Source: Bacteroidales bacterium UBA4295
Lineage (GTDB): Bacteria > Bacteroidota > Bacteroidia > Bacteroidales > Paludibacteraceae
DNA: 64,000 bases
Assembly: GCA_002395805.1 (NCBI GenBank)
Contig: DGVB01000037.1
Coordinates: 62,001 to 126,000, forward strand
Direction: 5' to 3'
Below the pieces are notes generated by a model that had not been told where the DNA came from, searched no databases, and saw nothing but the letters and a program-made list of their open reading frames with translations. The translations under genes were made by a program, and so were the position numbers. Below, piece by piece: positions 1-8,300 of this stretch; position 1 is the stretch's first letter; every line of letters starts with the position of its first letter.

Positions 1-653
1 TCTACTACCACTACAGCATCTGCCAAACCAGCCACAATACGATTTCTCTGTACAAAATAGCCCGCGAGAGGTTCTGTACCCGAGGGGAATTCAGTCAATA
101 TACCTCCTCTCTCCAGCGATGCTACAGCTTCCGGTCTATGCTGATACGGATAGATGCGGTCGAGGCCGTGAGCGGGAACGATAATAGTTGGTATCCCGCA
201 TTGAATAGCCGCTCTATGCGCCGCTATATCTATACCGTAAGCTCCACCACTGACAATCGTCACCGATTCCAATTGCTCATGGAGTTGGCGCACCAGATTC
301 TCCGTCATTTCCTTGCCTCGCTGGGTAGGTTGCCGCGTGCCAACGACGGAAACTATATGTCCGTCTGAAGGATGCATATTGCCCTTGCTATAAAGCAAGA
401 GCGGTCTGTCCGGACACTGACGAAGGCGATATGGGTAGTTTTCATCCGCTAAGGTCCACACCTTTATCCCGTGCTCCTCTATCCACTCCACCTCTTGTTC
501 AGCGCGAGCGAGACTCTCCTTCATCTCGGGTTCGTCAAGCGTCCGCCAAGCCTCTTCGGCCGTACCATAGCGGTCGATTAACTGTAATGCCCGCCTCAGC
601 CGACTGCGACAGAGCAGCGAGAGGGCGATGTCATATATGAAGGAGTGTTTAAT
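1..653 (-). CDS. dprA: DNA-processing protein DprA/Smf, partial
   Basis: Loads RecA onto incoming single-stranded DNA during transformation. The minus-strand reading frame gives an N-terminal helical region, then the Rossmann-fold motifs typical of DprA: VSGGAYGIDIAAHR, followed by GLDRIYPYQHR, GGILTEFPSGTEP and NRIVAGLADAVVVV, where the window ends. The C-terminal part is outside the window. The frame is open from a TAA just beyond position 660, but no ATG, GTG or TTG precedes the family-like N-terminal stretch (YDIALSLL...); the first in-frame ATG would remove about 38 residues. The start given is a candidate ATT codon and is uncertain. The frame overlaps the stop of the VanZ-like gene inside a small TTTAATG tandem repeat, suggesting translational coupling. 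Confidence 0.88.
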   Translation of the reverse strand, partial: MKHSFIYDIALSLLCRSRLRRALQLIDRYGTAEEAWRTLDEPEMKESLARAEQEVEWIEEHGIKVWTLADENYPYRLRQCPDRPLLLYSKGNMHPSDGHIVSVVGTRQPTQRGKEMTENLVRQLHEQLESVTIVSGGAYGIDIAAHRAAIQCGIPTIIVPAHGLDRIYPYQHRPEAVASLERGGILTEFPSGTEPLAGYFVQRNRIVAGLADAVVVV

Positions 654-1023
654 GTTTAATGTTTAACGTTGAACGGCTATTGACAAATGAAAGCAACGCG
701 ACGAGGGCAAGGCCGAGAAGGGCACCGATAGCATCGGCATAGAAATCCGCCATCTCGCCGGAGCGGGTGAGTGTACAGAATCGCTGCAGAATCTCCATCA
801 ATGCGCCGTACAGCACCACGCCCGTCCATACACCTATATACGGCATGATACGGGAGGGGAGACGTCTGCAGACCGGCGCCATCCAGCTGATAGCAAGAAG
901 CATATACATCGCGCCGTGAATCAGTTTGTCTTTGGCACTCAGCGCCTGCGGAACATACGGACTTTCCATCAGGGAGAGTATTGCAATACCTGCCGTCAGG
1001 ACGACGGCAGGTAGAAAAGCCAT
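649..1023 (-). CDS. VanZ-like small membrane protein
   Basis: A 124-residue protein with about four hydrophobic segments, matching the size and layout of VanZ-like proteins: N-terminal membrane segment, the sequence DKLIHGAMYMLLA, a middle pair of helices and the motif GEMADFYADAIGALLG near the C terminus. Members of this family are inner-membrane proteins, mostly of unknown function; the founding VanZ gives low-level teicoplanin resistance. The start chosen lies 13 nt after the upp stop; an upstream in-frame ATG at 1104 would run 68 nt into upp and adds a non-hydrophobic leader. The gene ends in a TTTAATG tandem repeat that overlaps the start region of dprA. It is the third gene of the minus-strand operon transcribed from the promoter near 2440. 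Confidence 0.75.
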   Translation of the reverse strand: MAFLPAVVLTAGIAILSLMESPYVPQALSAKDKLIHGAMYMLLAISWMAPVCRRLPSRIMPYIGVWTGVVLYGALMEILQRFCTLTRSGEMADFYADAIGALLGLALVALLSFVNSRSTLNIKH

Positions 1024-1036
1024 ATACGATTTAAAA

Positions 1037-1720
1037 TTAGCGATCGGAGAGATGCACTTTAGTTCCGTAACACAAGTCTCCGGCATCACCCAGACCGGGA
1101 ACAATATATTTCTTCTCGTTCAAAACCGGATCGATCGCTGCGCACCAGAGGGTGACATCTTCGCGGTCGTCGAGGGCTTTGCGCAGATATTCCACAGCCT
1201 GGGGTGTGCCGATGGTGCAGCAAAGATGGGTATGCTTCGGTTTGCCGTGTTTCAGCAACGCGAGATAGCCCACCTCCATCGACATGCCGGTAGCCAGCAT
1301 CGGGTCGGCTACGATCAGCGTCTTCCCTTCTATAATCGGCGCCGCCAGATACTCCGCTACTATCTCCAGTTGCTCCTCACCATGCACGTTTCTTCCCACA
1401 CGACGGTAGGCACTAAGGAAGGCGTTCTCTGCGCGGTCGAAGATATTGAGGAAGCCCTGATGCAGCGGCATTCCGGCACGCAGGATAGTAGCTAAAACGA
1501 TTTGATCCGTGATTGTATTGACGGTAGCGGTAGCAAGCGGAGTCTGCACTTCTGCAGGCTGGTAGTCCAGTGTCTTGCTTACCTCAATAGCCATGAACTC
1601 ACCGATACGCTCAATATTGCGGCGGAAACGAAGGGGATCCCTTTGGATATTCACGTCGCGAATCTCGCTGAGGAAAGTATTGAGAACACTGTTTTGTTCC
1701 GAGAGATTAATTACTTTCAT
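1037..1720 (-). CDS. upp: Uracil phosphoribosyltransferase
   Basis: Makes UMP from uracil and PRPP in pyrimidine salvage; cytosolic. The 227-residue protein has the UPRT signatures: TILRAGMPLHQGFLN in the middle, the PRPP-binding loop VADPMLATGMSM at about residues 138-149, and the uracil-binding C-terminal stretch YIVPGLGDAGDLCYG. Length and residue order match the usual bacterial enzyme, slightly extended at the N terminus as is common in Bacteroidota. The ATG overlaps the stop of the upstream coiled-coil gene by 4 nt, so the two are probably translationally coupled. A VanZ-like gene follows at 13 nt. Confidence 0.95.
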   Translation of the reverse strand: MKVINLSEQNSVLNTFLSEIRDVNIQRDPLRFRRNIERIGEFMAIEVSKTLDYQPAEVQTPLATATVNTITDQIVLATILRAGMPLHQGFLNIFDRAENAFLSAYRRVGRNVHGEEQLEIVAEYLAAPIIEGKTLIVADPMLATGMSMEVGYLALLKHGKPKHTHLCCTIGTPQAVEYLRKALDDREDVTLWCAAIDPVLNEKKYIVPGLGDAGDLCYGTKVHLSDR

Positions 1721-2361
1721 TGTTGCAGCGATTTAGCCGATTTCTGCTCTGCCTTGAGGGTATTGTTTTTCTCTTTGAGTTGAGCTTCCAGTTGCGCCAG
1801 ATCCAAAGCTTTCTGTTGGGTCTCCTGAATGTAGGTTTGAAGACGCGTTTGACCATTCTGGATAGATGTCTCGAGATCCGCAATAGCACGTTGACGATCT
1901 GCTACTTCGCGGAGCGAATACCCCAACTCTTTCTGTTGTTTCTCAAGGAAAAGCAGGTAGTTGTCACGGGTAGATTGATTCAACTCTTTCTGCTTGTTGA
2001 GGGTCTTCTGCTGCTTCTCAACCACTTTCTGCATGGATTTGAGTTCAGACTCCTCTTTGGTGTACAGTTTCTTGAGCGAAGCTGCCATTTTCGTAGCCTC
2101 CTTGATGGAATTGGCCATTTCTTTTCCGTGGGTTTGCTCTACCTTAAGTTCTGCTTTCGCAGCCTTAATCTCCTCTGCATTTTTCGCCAAACTCTGTGCT
2201 ACCACTTCCAAAGCAGCGCGATACATGGTCGGCTCATTGATGTACAGCGTACGGAGAGAATCCAACTTCACGTCTGCCAGTTGAATAGACAGCGGAGTAA
2301 CATGCTGAGCCATAGCGCTCATTCCAAGAGCCATGAAGGCTAAAAAGAGAATCTTTTTCAT
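1717..2361 (-). CDS. Secreted coiled-coil protein
   Basis: A 214-residue protein with a clear signal peptide (MKKILFLAFMALGMSAMAQ, cleavage after AMA or MAQ) followed by an almost entirely helical, charged region with long heptad-like stretches (about residues 55-210) rich in K, E, Q and A. It resembles periplasmic coiled-coil proteins such as OmpH/Skp-like or TolC-partner-like proteins, but it lacks a recognisable chaperone signature, so function is unassigned. It is the first gene after the minus-strand promoter at 2435-2464 and overlaps upp by 4 nt. The coupling to upp looks positional rather than functional. Confidence 0.75.
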   Translation of the reverse strand: MKKILFLAFMALGMSAMAQHVTPLSIQLADVKLDSLRTLYINEPTMYRAALEVVAQSLAKNAEEIKAAKAELKVEQTHGKEMANSIKEATKMAASLKKLYTKEESELKSMQKVVEKQQKTLNKQKELNQSTRDNYLLFLEKQQKELGYSLREVADRQRAIADLETSIQNGQTRLQTYIQETQQKALDLAQLEAQLKEKNNTLKAEQKSAKSLQQ

Positions 2362-2434
2362 TGTCGTTTGATTTATAGAATTAATTGATATTATAAATGC
2401 CTGTTACAGATGTTCCTATTTCGGAATTTTGGCG

Positions 2435-2464
2435 CAAAGTTACTAAAATTCTTGCATATATCAA
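2435..2464 (-). promoter_or_regulatory. Bacteroidota-type promoter, minus strand
   Basis: The minus strand shows TTG (2464-2462), 19 nt, then TAACTTTG (2442-2435), the -33/-7 pattern of Bacteroidota housekeeping promoters. It lies about 75 nt upstream of the coiled-coil/upp/VanZ/dprA operon. It overlaps the divergent promoter at 2452-2482. Confidence 0.7.
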
Positions 2465-2482
2465 AATTTTTCTTTACCTTTG
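2452..2482 (+). promoter_or_regulatory. Bacteroidota-type promoter, plus strand
   Basis: TTG (2452-2454), 20 nt, TACCTTTG (2475-2482), with the extended -33 form TTGCATATAT. It lies 24 nt upstream of the DUF5063 gene and shares its -33 region with the divergent minus-strand promoter. Confidence 0.8.
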
Positions 2483-2505
2483 CATGATTTTTCTTAAATA
2501 TAAGG

Positions 2506-3018
2506 ATGAAACAATATATTTACCAAGACAGTACGATTGCTTTTGTGACGGCTGCTGCTCAGACCTGCTTATTGATAGAAAAGATCAACGAGCATGAACG
2601 AGACGAATGGCTGGAGCAGGTTGCACGTCTATTGCCGGTGCTCTATCTCAGGGCACGGCTGCTGGAGGAAACCGAGACGATGATGGAGGATGAACCGCAG
2701 CGGTTTGTAACCGAAGAGGACTATAATTTTGCGCTGGTAGGCGTCCGTGAGTTTTTAGGTTCAGACGATGCGTATCTGGATGTGTATGTAGACCGCGGTG
2801 TATATACCGACGAAGTACAGACGTCCTATATCTCTGAGGGGATAGCGGATATCTATCAGGAGTTGAAAGATCTGGCAGCGGCTTTCCAAACAGGAGAAGA
2901 ACCTGTTATGAATGATGCAGTAGTACTCTGCCGGCAAGCCTTTTTTGAGCATTGGGGACGCAAAGTATTATCGGTATTGCGCGCAATCCATGAGATATCA
3001 GACACATCATATCAGTAA
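2506..3018 (+). CDS. DUF5063-like protein
   Basis: A 170-residue acidic, helical cytosolic protein with no signal peptide or membrane segment. The N-terminal region (YIYQDSTIAFVTAAAQTCLLIE) and the pattern of W/Y-rich helices later on (FLGSDDAYLDVYVD, SISEGIADIYQELKDLA) agree with my recollection of the DUF5063 family, which in Bacteroidota commonly sits directly before a 3'-5' exonuclease, as here. No catalytic motif is visible and no function is assigned. It opens a three-gene plus-strand operon; its 3' end overlaps the exonuclease start by 26 nt. Confidence 0.8.
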   Translation: MKQYIYQDSTIAFVTAAAQTCLLIEKINEHERDEWLEQVARLLPVLYLRARLLEETETMMEDEPQRFVTEEDYNFALVGVREFLGSDDAYLDVYVDRGVYTDEVQTSYISEGIADIYQELKDLAAAFQTGEEPVMNDAVVLCRQAFFEHWGRKVLSVLRAIHEISDTSYQ

Positions 3019-3820
3019 AGATTTGCTTCAATGGATGCCGGTAGCGGCGTTTGAAGGTGAAGTGGTGGTAGTCGATCAGCCGGATCAAGTGGCTGACGCG
3101 ATTGCATATCTTCGCACGCAGAAGATAGTAGGCGTAGATACGGAAGCCCGTCCTAGTTTTCAGAGAGGGATACACTACCCTACGGCGCTGGTACAGATAG
3201 CGAGCCACGAGCGATGTTATCTATTCCGATTGACGCATATCGGGATGCCGCAAGAGTTGGCCGATTTCTTCGCTGACGAAGCGATATGCAAGGTAGGTCT
3301 GGCCTTCAAAGACGACATAAACGGGTTGAGACGGAGACGCAATTTCACACCGGCCAACTGCATTGACATCCAGAAATTAGTGGCGCAGTACGGCATTCTT
3401 GATTTAGGTCTGCAGAAACTTTTCGCTATCTGTTTCGGCAAGAAAATCTTGAAGACACAGCAGCTGACCAATTGGGAGAACAGCCATCTGACACCGGAGC
3501 AGGCACGCTATGCATCCACCGACGCCTGGGCAACGCTCTTGATTTATGAAGATCTGCAGGCTCACGAACAACTATCCAAACAAGAGGTAGAGGCACTGGT
3601 GCGCGAAGAGAAAGAGCGGATGATCGAGCACCAGCAGGAGATACAGGACCAACGGCTGCGGGAGCAAGGTATAGAACCTCCGCCTCATATGACATTAGAG
3701 GAGCGGGAAGCGCACCAAGCAGAAAAGAAGCGCGAGGCGCGAAAACGCAAACGACAGCGACAGAGCGCACGCAAAACCGCCCAACGGGAAGCATCCAAGA
3801 AAAAGAAAACAACCAAATAA
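2993..3820 (+). CDS. RNase D-like 3'-5' exonuclease
   Basis: A 275-residue DEDDy-type exonuclease. Visible motifs: Exo I VGVDTEARP at about residue 46, Exo II LAFKDDINGL at about 105-114, and Exo III YASTDAWATLLIYEDL at about 175-190, with the tyrosine four residues before the last aspartate. After the catalytic domain comes a long charged helix and a strongly basic tail (KRKRQRQSARK and following) likely to bind nucleic acid. There is no HRDC domain, so it is a single-domain member rather than full RNase D. The start is placed at an ATG inside the end of the DUF5063 gene; an earlier in-frame ATG at 2945 adds 16 unrelated residues. Substrate (RNA or DNA) is not determinable from the sequence. 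Confidence 0.88.
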   Translation, partial: RYQTHHISKDLLQWMPVAAFEGEVVVVDQPDQVADAIAYLRTQKIVGVDTEARPSFQRGIHYPTALVQIASHERCYLFRLTHIGMPQELADFFADEAICKVGLAFKDDINGLRRRRNFTPANCIDIQKLVAQYGILDLGLQKLFAICFGKKILKTQQLTNWENSHLTPEQARYASTDAWATLLIYEDLQAHEQLSKQEVEALVREEKERMIEHQQEIQDQRLREQGIEPPPHMTLEEREAHQAEKKREARKRKRQRQSARKTAQREASKKKKTTK

Positions 3821-3830
3821 ATTTACCTAT

Positions 3831-5285
3831 ATGAAACGATTTATCATTCTATTGTGCATAGTATTAAGTACTATGTCCTGTTTCGGCCAAGCCAAGTATA
3901 TATTTTATTTCATTGGCGACGGTATGGGCAGCAACCAAGTATTAGGCGCAGAGATGTACCGCTCCGCTATTCAAGGCGAACCTCTGGGACGCGTGCAGAC
4001 TCTTATGACCACCTTCCCTTACTCGGGTCATGCGTCCACTTACTCCAAAAGCAACGGTATCACCGACTCAGCTGCAGCAGGAACCTGTCTGGCTACGGGT
4101 CATAAGACGACGAACGGCACGCTGGGTTTGAACGAGAAGGGAGGATACCTAAAGACCATCGCGGAAGAACTGAAAGAGCAAGGCTGGGGCGTTGGTATTA
4201 TGACGACCGTCGCTATCGACCATGCCACTCCGGCAGCTTTCTACGCGCACGTACCCGAGCGCGATCAGTATTATAAAATAGGACAACAATTAGCGGAGTC
4301 CAAGTTTGATTTCTTCGGCGGCGCCGGTTTCCACCACCCGCAGGGAAAGAAAGACAACAAAGAGTTGAATCTTTACCGCAATGCCGAGCTATACGGATAC
4401 ACGATTGCACATGGAATAGAAGAAGCCGTTAGAATGCAGAACGCCGAGAAAATGATCTTAGTGCAGAGCACTGACGACCAAGGCGCCAAGCACGGCGATA
4501 ATTTACCGTACGCTATTGACCGCAAGAAAGGAGATTTGACCCTGAAGCAGATCGTTGAAACCGCTATTCCTTTCCTGGACAGCCGATACGAGCGGTTCTT
4601 TATGATGGTAGAAGGCGGAATGATCGACTATGCCTGTCACAGCGACGATGCCGCAACCGCTTTCGGCGAGACATGGGATATGGACGAAGCGATGCGCATA
4701 GCCTATGAGTTCTACAAAACCCATCCGGACGAGACACTAATCATCGTGACAGCCGACCATGAGACAGGCGGTTTGGCGCTCGGCAACAGCGACTACACGC
4801 TGCATCTGGATGTATTGCAGAACCAAAAATGCTCATTAGGAGCGCTGAGCGATTTATTTACGCAGTTATTCCAGAACAACAAGAAGCCGAGTTGGGATAG
4901 TGTGAAGAAGATATACAAGGAGCAGTTGGGTCTATGGGAGGCTGTCAAAGTCAGTTCAGATGAAGAGAAAGAGTTGAAGGCGACTTATCAAGCGGTCCTC
5001 AAAGGCAAAGCCAAAGATACCAAGACGATGTACAAGAGTATCAACAAATTAGGCGAGGCAGGTGTTGCGCTGCTAAACTCGAAAGCCCATGTCGGCTGGA
5101 CGACCCGCGCGCACAGTGCACATGCCGTACCTATTTTCGCTATCGGCGCAGGTGCAGAGCAATTCACCGGATGGCACGATAATACTGAGATCGCTCCGAT
5201 GATTCTGAAAGCAGCTACCGAGAAAGCGAAAGGCAAAATTAAATCAGCCAGTTCCCTGAAACTTTCTTCCTTATCGGAACTATAA
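3831..5285 (+). CDS. Alkaline phosphatase (PhoA family), secreted
   Basis: Hydrolyses phosphomonoesters outside the cytoplasm. The 484-residue protein begins with a signal peptide ending near CFGQA, then shows the family metal and nucleophile motifs: YFIGDGMGSNQ near the N terminus, the nucleophilic serine in GITDSAAAGTCLATGHKT, DHATPAAFYAHVP, a metal-binding GGMIDYACHSDDA, ADHETGG, and a late histidine-rich stretch GWTTRAHSAHAVPIFAIG. These are all in the expected order, so the enzyme should be active. It follows the exonuclease gene by 10 nt and ends before a strong bidirectional terminator. No PhoB-box-like repeat was recognised upstream. Confidence 0.93.
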   Translation: MKRFIILLCIVLSTMSCFGQAKYIFYFIGDGMGSNQVLGAEMYRSAIQGEPLGRVQTLMTTFPYSGHASTYSKSNGITDSAAAGTCLATGHKTTNGTLGLNEKGGYLKTIAEELKEQGWGVGIMTTVAIDHATPAAFYAHVPERDQYYKIGQQLAESKFDFFGGAGFHHPQGKKDNKELNLYRNAELYGYTIAHGIEEAVRMQNAEKMILVQSTDDQGAKHGDNLPYAIDRKKGDLTLKQIVETAIPFLDSRYERFFMMVEGGMIDYACHSDDAATAFGETWDMDEAMRIAYEFYKTHPDETLIIVTADHETGGLALGNSDYTLHLDVLQNQKCSLGALSDLFTQLFQNNKKPSWDSVKKIYKEQLGLWEAVKVSSDEEKELKATYQAVLKGKAKDTKTMYKSINKLGEAGVALLNSKAHVGWTTRAHSAHAVPIFAIGAGAEQFTGWHDNTEIAPMILKAATEKAKGKIKSASSLKLSSLSEL

Positions 5286-5305
5286 TCATCAACAACCCCT
5301 ATCAT

Positions 5306-5337
5306 AAAAAGAGACGCCCCGAAGGACGTCTCTTTTT
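5306..5337. terminator. Bidirectional intrinsic terminator
   Basis: An 11-bp perfect stem (AAAAAGAGACG at 5306-5316 with CGTCTCTTTTT at 5327-5337) around a 10-nt loop. It has A/T runs on both sides and lies between the convergent phosphatase and giant secreted-protein genes, so it can serve both. Confidence 0.88.
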
Positions 5338-5369
5338 GTTGCTCTTCTAATAGAAGAGTTATCGTTAGG

Positions 5370-8300
5370 TTATTTTACAACCTGACCTTGTGCATTGTAT
5401 TCAACGCCGTTCATCTCGATACGGAGTTGTCCGTTTACAATGCGCTTGATAGCCTTAGCCTCTACAGCCGTGTTGTCAATACCAGCACCGATCGGGAATG
5501 CGATAGACAAGGTATTGGTCTCGAAGGTCCATGTGAATACATAATCACCAGCAATATCAGCAACGAGATGCATGTTATCCAGGTTGCCAGTCATATCAGC
5601 AGCTGTAGCACTCTCACGCGTGAACTCTTGTGCATTCGAACGCCAGTCACCACCATTGAGGACAACCTTGAACTCATAGGTCTGTGCTGCCAGGTTGAGT
5701 GTGAGGGAAGCAGTTGCTTTGTCCTCAGCAAGAACCATAACATCTGCCGATGCATTCCAGCTGTTCATCGAACCTGCGATCGAAACAACAGGATCAACCT
5801 GAGCGTCACCGGTCTTCACTGCCTCAGCAGCTACTACGTTGCCTTCCGGGTTGAAGGTGATGGTGATGGTATAAACACCAGCCTCCGGGATAGCGAGCGA
5901 ATAGTTCTCTGCCGGATAGCAATGCGTCCAAGCGTGATCCTCACAAACCTTGAACTCGATAGCACCTGCCGGAAGAGTGATCTCAGTCTTCTCAAACTTG
6001 TAGGTACCATCTTCAAGTTTGGTCATGTCGTTAGCGGTGTTAGCCGGATCCCAAGTAGTACCGAACAAGTCAGCGCTACCACCTGCTACGGTATAAGTAT
6101 GCTCGATTGCCGGGCACTCTGTTTCTTCGATCACTACGTCGTAAATCTCGATGATGTCACCAGCGTGAGCGAAACCAAAGTCAAGAACGAGGATACCGTT
6201 ACCGCCTGCGATACCTGCGGCGGTTTGATCGAATGCGTACTCAACATTTGCCTCAAGAGCAGCGTTGTTGACGTACATCATCTCTTTGTCGTCTTGGTAC
6301 TTGATGGTTACGTTGCTGATCGCGTTGTTTGATTTGAGCTTAAGAGCTACGTGGTAGCATTTGCCTTCTTCTGCAACGAGACCGTGATACTTAACCTGAG
6401 CACGCCATTGACCGTACTTATCCACGTTGATATGAACAGTAGCCTTTTGAGCCTCAGCGTCCCACTCAAGGTAAGACTCGGTCTCTTGGTTCCACGAGTC
6501 ACCACTTGCGAACCAAGTCTCGTACGGATTTGCGTTCTCGTCAGCAGCTACGTAGATGCAGCCTGCGTGCCAGCCTTCGCCACCCTGATAGTCCGGACGG
6601 AAATAGATGTCTTTCTCACCTGCGTGAGCGAAGTCAACAACATAGTTACCCGCCTCACCAGGATACCAAGTAGCAATAGCGTTAGAAGCAACAGAAACCA
6701 CCTTGAACTCATTGCCCTCAGCGAGGGTATAGTGGAGAATATACTCAGCCTCGTTAGCCGGATTAACAGCGAAGAGATGATCAGCAGTCAGGTTGTGAAT
6801 ATCCCAACCATTGATGTTACCAATGAGGTAGTAGCCGTCAACGAGGTCAACGGTCTTCTCTTGAGTTGTATAGAAGTAAACATTGTTGAGCCAGAAGGTC
6901 AGGTTCGACGCATTGTCGATCTTGATCTGGTAAACATTGCTCCAGTTGGTAACACCTTCGAACTCAGAGAGAGCGATGTCGATGCTGTTCCACTTCTGGC
7001 CTTCGAGTTGAGCCGTTACGCCCACTTCTGTACCACCGTGGATAGGTACGATACGGATAGAAGCGTCAGCAGCAATCCATACGTCGAGGTGGAGAGCTTC
7101 CATTTCGGAGCAATTCATACCGCCGAACTCAAGGCCGAAGTAACCCGCGCCGTTGGTTACGTACTTCTTACCGAACTCTTCTTGGGTGTAAACAGTACCG
7201 GATTCCCACTCGCCGAAGTTACAGTCAGCATTGTAGGTAGCGGAATAAGCAGCATGTACTTGATAGTTCTCATAAGTTGGAGCAGTCGGAGCAGCGTCCG
7301 GAGCATCAAGAACAACAGGAGCATCACCACCTGCCTTGAATGCGAATGCATAGAAGTTCATACCTGCGGTGTAGCTTACGCGAACCTCACCGGCAGCAAC
7401 AGTTACATCAACATACGGATAAACCTTAACGGTATTCTCACCCTCTTGAACCTCAATAGCTTGCGACTCTTGAACAACAGCGTTGTACAGTTCGGTCTCG
7501 CCTTGGGCAATTACCAGAGCGCGGTCGGTAGCGGAGTTCGAACCGGTACGCGGAGCCAGACGCAGTGTACCTGCCTCCGGAATGTTCAGCGTGAAGTAGT
7601 TCTTGGTAGAAGAAGAAGCGCCACCTGATTTGATGCGGAAGTTGTACATTACGTAGTCCTCAGCGGTACCGAAGCGGCAGTCATTACCATCGATAACCAT
7701 CTTGTTACCGGCATCATGGAGCGTAAGAGCGAATTCCGTACCCGGAACAGCATAAGCAGCGTCCTCTGCGATGTCATTAGCAGCGGCAGCCTCTGCGAAT
7801 TTAATCTCAGCCCACTCGTCAACCGGTTGCGGAGCTACAGCCGGGAAGGTAATGTTCAGTGCATTGGTAGCGAAGGTCCAAGTGATGGTATATTCACCTG
7901 CTGCATCAGCCTGAAGAACCATGTTATCACCGTTTCCGGTAATACCGTCTGCACCGGTAAATTCACGATGGTAGGTATAACCGTTCGAACGCCAGTCACT
8001 GCCATTCAGAATCACTTTGAACTCATAGTTGCCGGCTTCAGCAATATTCAGCGCACCGGTAGCGGTCTCTTTGTTATCAGCGAGAGTGAAAGCCACCTCA
8101 GCAGCCCAGCCGTCCCAGCCGCCCTTGATAGAAACAGTCGGGTCAACCTCTGCAGAACCGGTCTTGGTAGCTATAGCAGTTACTTCTTTAGAATCTGCGT
8201 TGAAAGTAATAGTAATGGTATAGATACCAGCCTCCGGGATATTTAACTGATAATTGCTACCCGGATAAGCTACATCCCATCCATGATCCTCACAAACCTT

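Noticed and set aside
138..640. Plus-strand frames of 76 and 69 codons at the left end
   Set aside because: Antisense to dprA, whose Rossmann motifs are clear on the minus strand.
2397..2597. 66-codon plus-strand frame starting MPVTDVPISEFW
   Set aside because: It covers the divergent promoters and overlaps the DUF5063 gene in another frame.
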